From contig KN805371.1 in the NCBI GenBank assembly GCA_000818945.1, positions 1 to 64,000 of the forward strand: 64,000 nucleotides of DNA, written 5' to 3'. The translations under genes and the position numbers were made by a program. The notes beneath the pieces are model-generated. The model worked only from the letters and a program-made list of their open reading frames with translations. It did not search any database and had not been told where the DNA came from. The DNA is from Schizochytrium sp. CCTCC M209059. Taxonomy: Eukaryota; Sar; Bigyra; Thraustochytrida; Thraustochytriidae. Below, one piece after another: positions 60,883 through 64,000 of the stretch (the first letter of the stretch is position 1; every line of letters begins with the position of its first letter).

Positions 60883-60986
60883 GTTTCCAATTGACTGTCT
60901 TAATCCATCCATTCATGCAAGCATTCCATGCATTCATTTCTTTCCTCCTCACAGACCCACCCATTCAGCCAATTCATCAATCAAGC

Positions 60987-60992
60987 AATAAA
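60987..60992 (+). terminator. Candidate poly(A) signal of FTR1
   Basis: AATAAA 105 bp downstream of the FTR1 stop codon. The context and use of this motif in this lineage are unverified. Confidence 0.4.
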
Positions 60993-61767
60993 TGGCAGCT
61001 GCGTAACTGAATACTTGAAATCGCCATTCATTCCATTGATTCATTTTAGTTTTGGTTTTTTAGAACTTTATACAAGCTTCTCCGTCTCATGCGTGGCTAC
61101 GGCTCGCCCATCTCCACGATCTGCCTTTGCCTGAGCGCAAGGCACAAAAGACAAGAAAACGGCCTCCCCTCTCGCCTATTCGATGCGTCGCCCACACTCG
61201 TTCTCCCATTCTCAAGCCCGAATTAGCTGTGGCTACAGACAGCCGTCTGAAGAGTATACCCGTCGCGAACGCCCGAGGCCATGCGCCAAGGCACGTGGTC
61301 GGTCCCCTTCGTGCAGCGCTCCTCCTTCGACACGCCGAGCGCTCTCGCCCCGCAAACCTGACTCTCGGTAAGCAAGGCACTCTGTGCAGATCAAAGCACG
61401 GGGCGGAACGCCGACCATCAAGAGAACTCGCGAACAAAGCCGAGGGATAGAGAGACATAGGGTGGAGCAGCAGAAGCGCATCGCGGCCGACCGGCGCGCA
61501 CGAGCAGCGAGCGCCGCGTCGCGTTGCGTTGCTGCCGTGGACGCCGACCCGCCCGCGTCCCTCCCGCCCTCCCGCCCTCCCGCCCGCTACGCGCCCCGCG
61601 CTCTTGCTGCGCCAGCTTCGGCGGCGTGGCGTGTGCCTGAACAGCGGCCGGCGAGAGCGTTGCCGTCGTCGGCGGTGGTGACGCACGGCGAAAGGGACCA
61701 ACGCGTCCTCGGCTGCGCGAGAGTAGCTACAAGGAAGCGCAGATCACTCTTCCGTCGAGCGCCTGTC

Positions 61768-61828
61768 CGTAGATTGATCGCTTTTCCGTAGATTGATTGA
61801 TCGCTTGTCTGTAGATTGATCGCCCGTA
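61768..61828. repeat. Three imperfect repeats of GTAGATTGATCGC
   Basis: Units at about 61770, 61790 and 61812, separated by short TTGT/TTTTCC pieces. They end about 35 bp before the ABC start codon. Confidence 0.85.
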
Positions 61829-61862
61829 CCCCCGCCCCCCCTTCCATCCCCGAAAGACCAAG

Positions 61863-64000
61863 ATGGCGCGCGGAACGCTCATCGCCGCAACTCCCGAGCC
61901 GCAGAAAAGACCACAGGCGCTCTTCTGGGCCGCTGCAGCGCTCGCAACGGTATGGGCGTTGCGGCGGCCGACGTTGCGCGCCAAGCTCGCAGATATCATC
62001 ATGTCGGATCCTGACTCTGGACCCCATGGCAGTGGGCCTTTTCTCGTGCGGAACAAGGTCAAGCTCACGTGGTCACTCGCCGCCACAGCGCTTCTGCTTA
62101 TCTACAAGTCCCGACTGAATTCCAAAATGGACGCCGATGAGGAGTCTTGGATCATGGGCGAACTCGCCAAGCAACGTGATCGTCTCGAGGGCGTCCTTGC
62201 TTTCGCTGACTCCAAACTCAAGGAAGTCACTGCCAAGCGCGCGCGTCGTCGCACGCGGTCCCGCGGGTCAGTATCCTCCGCAGCCTCACGTCTCAAGACA
62301 GACTCCCCAGTCGCAGCGGCACTGGCCAAGGCCACCGTCGCTGCGATGCCAGCGACGCCACAGGATTCCGACTCCGCTCCGGCAGCGACAGTGTCGCAAG
62401 CCTTGACGGCTGCGACGGCAGCTGACAACACCGAAGGAGCTCCTCGCGACGCAAGTAATGGCACGTTCTCTGTCACCACGACCACATCGAATGAAAGCGA
62501 TCTCGTGCAGCAGCCAAATAGTCTGGCCCTAGGATCTCAGACAGATACGGACAAGACAAACGAAGAGGTAGCCCGTACGAACGACACGGAAACGGAAATG
62601 GATAAAGAAGAGAGCGAGGAGACCAAGAGCAGCGACGATAACGACGCCAGCACCTCCAAAGAGGATGAGTCCGATGCCGAGTCAGACGCTGACGCGACCG
62701 AGCACGAAGATGAGAATGTTGTCGACGTGGCTGTCATTATCGATGCAACCGAGGATGTCGCGCAATTCGACCGAAACGACCCACTTGTGCACCAAGGGTT
62801 GCTCGGCGCTTCGCGTGCGGTGTGCCACAACATTCTCCACCTTGGCGAGCTCGACGACATTGCCGACCCAGCCAAATCAGCGTCGGCACTCACCTCGGCT
62901 ACGGCCAGCAAGCTCATCGAACAGCTCGAGTTCGAGGAGGAGATTCTCGACCACGCCGATACCTTTCGTCTGGACAAGGGCCCCTATCGCGAGGCGATGC
63001 GCGAAGCTGTGCAAAAGGCCAAGCATGTGATTCGTCTACGGCGCAAGAACCAAATCATTAAAACGCTCGTGCTGCTCGAACGCGCCAAGTCGCAGTTTCC
63101 CTACATGATCGTGTCGGGTCTGTTGTCCGTGGTGCACGGGTCTATTTATGCACTGCGCACTCACTACATGAGCCAGGTGATGACCCTCGCATACGAACAA
63201 GTCGGCGCCGCCGGGTCGGGACCGCAACGAATTCGGGAAAATATTCAGACTCTCTTCATGCTGGAGGTCCTCGGTCTGCTGAGCGAGTTTGTGAGCACCA
63301 AGACCAAGTCCATGGGCCGCCGCAAGTTCGTGCTCAAGCTCAAGACAGACCTTTTTCGCAGCCTCATCACCCAAGACATCAAGTACTTTGAGACGCACGA
63401 CTTGTACGAGGCACGGCAAGTCATTGGCAATACCGACTACACGTGTTTGTCCCTCTTTGATCTCCCCATTGACACGATCCAGAACCTCTCGAGTATGAGC
63501 GCAAGCGCACTCATGCTTTGGCACAAAAATCGGCGTCTCAGTGGATTTATGGCGGTCATGCTCCCCTTGCGTGTTATCGTCTCCGAATTGCTTTACAAGG
63601 TACAGTATCAGGTGGAGTCTTCGATGCTGACTGCCCAGGTGACAAACTTTAGTGACGTTTGGACGATTCTTGTCAACCCGAGTGGGCTGCGCACACTGCG
63701 TAGTTTTGGCCGCGAGCCGCTCGAAACGGCCATGTTTTCCCAAGGCCTCAAGGTCAAGGATCGGTCCAATGACCGCGTCACGCTGCTTTACAACATCTTT
63801 GAGATCTTGCGCTCGCTCGTAGACAACTCTGTGGAGATTGCCGCGCTTTGGTATGGCGGCACACTGGCATCGCGCGGTGAGCTCGACGTGTCCGATTTGG
63901 CTTCGTTCACGTCGACAGCTTCGTATGCGTTTGAGCGGGGTCGTTCCATTTTCTATCAGTTCCGCGGTCTCTTTTCCAATAATGGCATTGTTGACTCTGC
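61863..64000 (+). CDS. ABC exporter, N-terminal and transmembrane part (TAP/ABCB-like), incomplete at window end
   Basis: Open from ATG 61863 to the end of the window: 712 complete codons, no stop. The N-terminus has two hydrophobic segments (ALFWAAAALATVWAL; LTWSLAATALLLIY), then about 250 residues of Arg-, Ser/Thr- and Asp/Glu-rich sequence. A type-1 ABC exporter transmembrane domain then begins near residue 400, with MIVSGLLSVVHGSIYAL, coupling-helix-like sequence DLFRSLITQDIKYFETHD, and late motifs RTLRSFGREP and LASFTSTASYAFERGRSI that match the TM6 region before the nucleotide-binding domain. Walker A/B lie beyond the window. The protein resembles TAP/ABCB9-type half transporters, but the long acidic extension is unusual. 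Full length and substrate unknown. Confidence 0.85.
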   Translation, partial: MARGTLIAATPEPQKRPQALFWAAAALATVWALRRPTLRAKLADIIMSDPDSGPHGSGPFLVRNKVKLTWSLAATALLLIYKSRLNSKMDADEESWIMGELAKQRDRLEGVLAFADSKLKEVTAKRARRRTRSRGSVSSAASRLKTDSPVAAALAKATVAAMPATPQDSDSAPAATVSQALTAATAADNTEGAPRDASNGTFSVTTTTSNESDLVQQPNSLALGSQTDTDKTNEEVARTNDTETEMDKEESEETKSSDDNDASTSKEDESDAESDADATEHEDENVVDVAVIIDATEDVAQFDRNDPLVHQGLLGASRAVCHNILHLGELDDIADPAKSASALTSATASKLIEQLEFEEEILDHADTFRLDKGPYREAMREAVQKAKHVIRLRRKNQIIKTLVLLERAKSQFPYMIVSGLLSVVHGSIYALRTHYMSQVMTLAYEQVGAAGSGPQRIRENIQTLFMLEVLGLLSEFVSTKTKSMGRRKFVLKLKTDLFRSLITQDIKYFETHDLYEARQVIGNTDYTCLSLFDLPIDTIQNLSSMSASALMLWHKNRRLSGFMAVMLPLRVIVSELLYKVQYQVESSMLTAQVTNFSDVWTILVNPSGLRTLRSFGREPLETAMFSQGLKVKDRSNDRVTLLYNIFEILRSLVDNSVEIAALWYGGTLASRGELDVSDLASFTSTASYAFERGRSIFYQFRGLFSNNGIVDS

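Larger units (their letters stand above)
60883..61862. other. Spacer between FTR1 and ABC gene
   Basis: FTR1 3' flank with a candidate AATAAA, then GC-rich DNA with Arg-rich chance frames and CCCTCCCGCCCTCCCGCCC (61559-61580). Near the ABC start there are three imperfect copies of a GTAGATTGATCGC unit (61768-61828). Confidence 0.55.

Noticed and set aside
1..64000. CRISPR array, transposon, viral or bacterial operon content
   Set aside because: No regularly spaced identical repeats with unique spacers, no transposase, reverse transcriptase or capsid-type frames, and genes have eukaryotic features (introns, tRNA introns, low-complexity tails).

Overview
This window is nuclear DNA of a free-living protist-type eukaryote. 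It encodes a 20S proteasome beta2 subunit, a TFIID TAF9 subunit, a tubulin tyrosine ligase-like enzyme, a Dbl-family RhoGEF, an FKBP-TPR protein, an eTGT subunit and an FTR1 iron permease. Genes are compact and mostly intronless. Four supported spliceosomal introns all start GTAAGT and end CAG. Strand changes often, and most spacers are short and full of microsatellites. The GC-rich coding sequence, Ala/Ser/Glu-rich low-complexity tails and flagellum-type genes fit a stramenopile such as a thraustochytrid/labyrinthulomycete; that placement is inference, not proof. No mobile element, CRISPR array, rRNA or viral gene was recognised.

Layout. 1-1639: microsatellite-rich GC-rich spacer. 1640-7262 (+): a mitochondrial-carrier-like protein, TAF9 (2 exons) and a TTLL enzyme. 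7410-10640 (-): an inward-rectifier K+ channel carrying a huge insertion in its cytoplasmic domain. 10641-13960: about 3.3 kb without a convincing gene. 13961-17179 (+): PDZ/DH/PH RhoGEF. 17502-19616 (-): a coiled-coil protein. 20001-21008 (+): a Ras/Rab-like GTPase with an odd G4 motif. 21043-26637 (-): a 1864-residue CH-like/coiled-coil protein. 27705-29225 (+): a membrane-anchored JmjC/cupin protein. 29560-33323 (-): a ZC2HC1-type zinc protein and a coiled-coil/LRR protein. 33713-37612 (+): a Pro-rich triple-C2, four-EF-hand protein (2 exons). 38176-40080 (-): an L-type lectin/PSI/7-TM protein. 40939-42198 (-): PSMB7-type proteasome subunit (3 exons). 42748-44394 (-) and 44473-45903 (+): a TPT/SLC35-type transporter and QTRT1, whose start codons are only 78 bp apart. 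46181-48301 (-): FKBP8-like protein with an extra luminal Cys-rich domain. 48302-51142: mostly non-coding. 51143-55240 (-): Cu+-ATPase with four unusual CxxxC metal-binding repeats. 56394-56761 (+): two tandem intron-containing tRNA-Ser(GCT) genes. 59686-60882 (+): FTR1. 61863-64000 (+): the 5' part of an ABC exporter gene running off the window.

The clearest functional link is the divergent Cu+-ATPase/FTR1 pair: in yeast the orthologous ATPase loads copper into the multicopper oxidase that partners FTR1. Several genes (TTLL, CH-like coiled-coil, ZC2HC1) are of kinds common in flagellated cells. The most unusual items are novel domain combinations: the Kir channel with a ~445-residue insertion and zinc-finger-like motif, the CxxxC repeats of the Cu-ATPase, the lectin-PSI-7TM protein, and the FKBP-TPR-TM-saposin-like protein.

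Start codons were chosen as the first in-frame ATG. Several longer reading frames upstream begin only with TTG, GTG or CTG and were trimmed.
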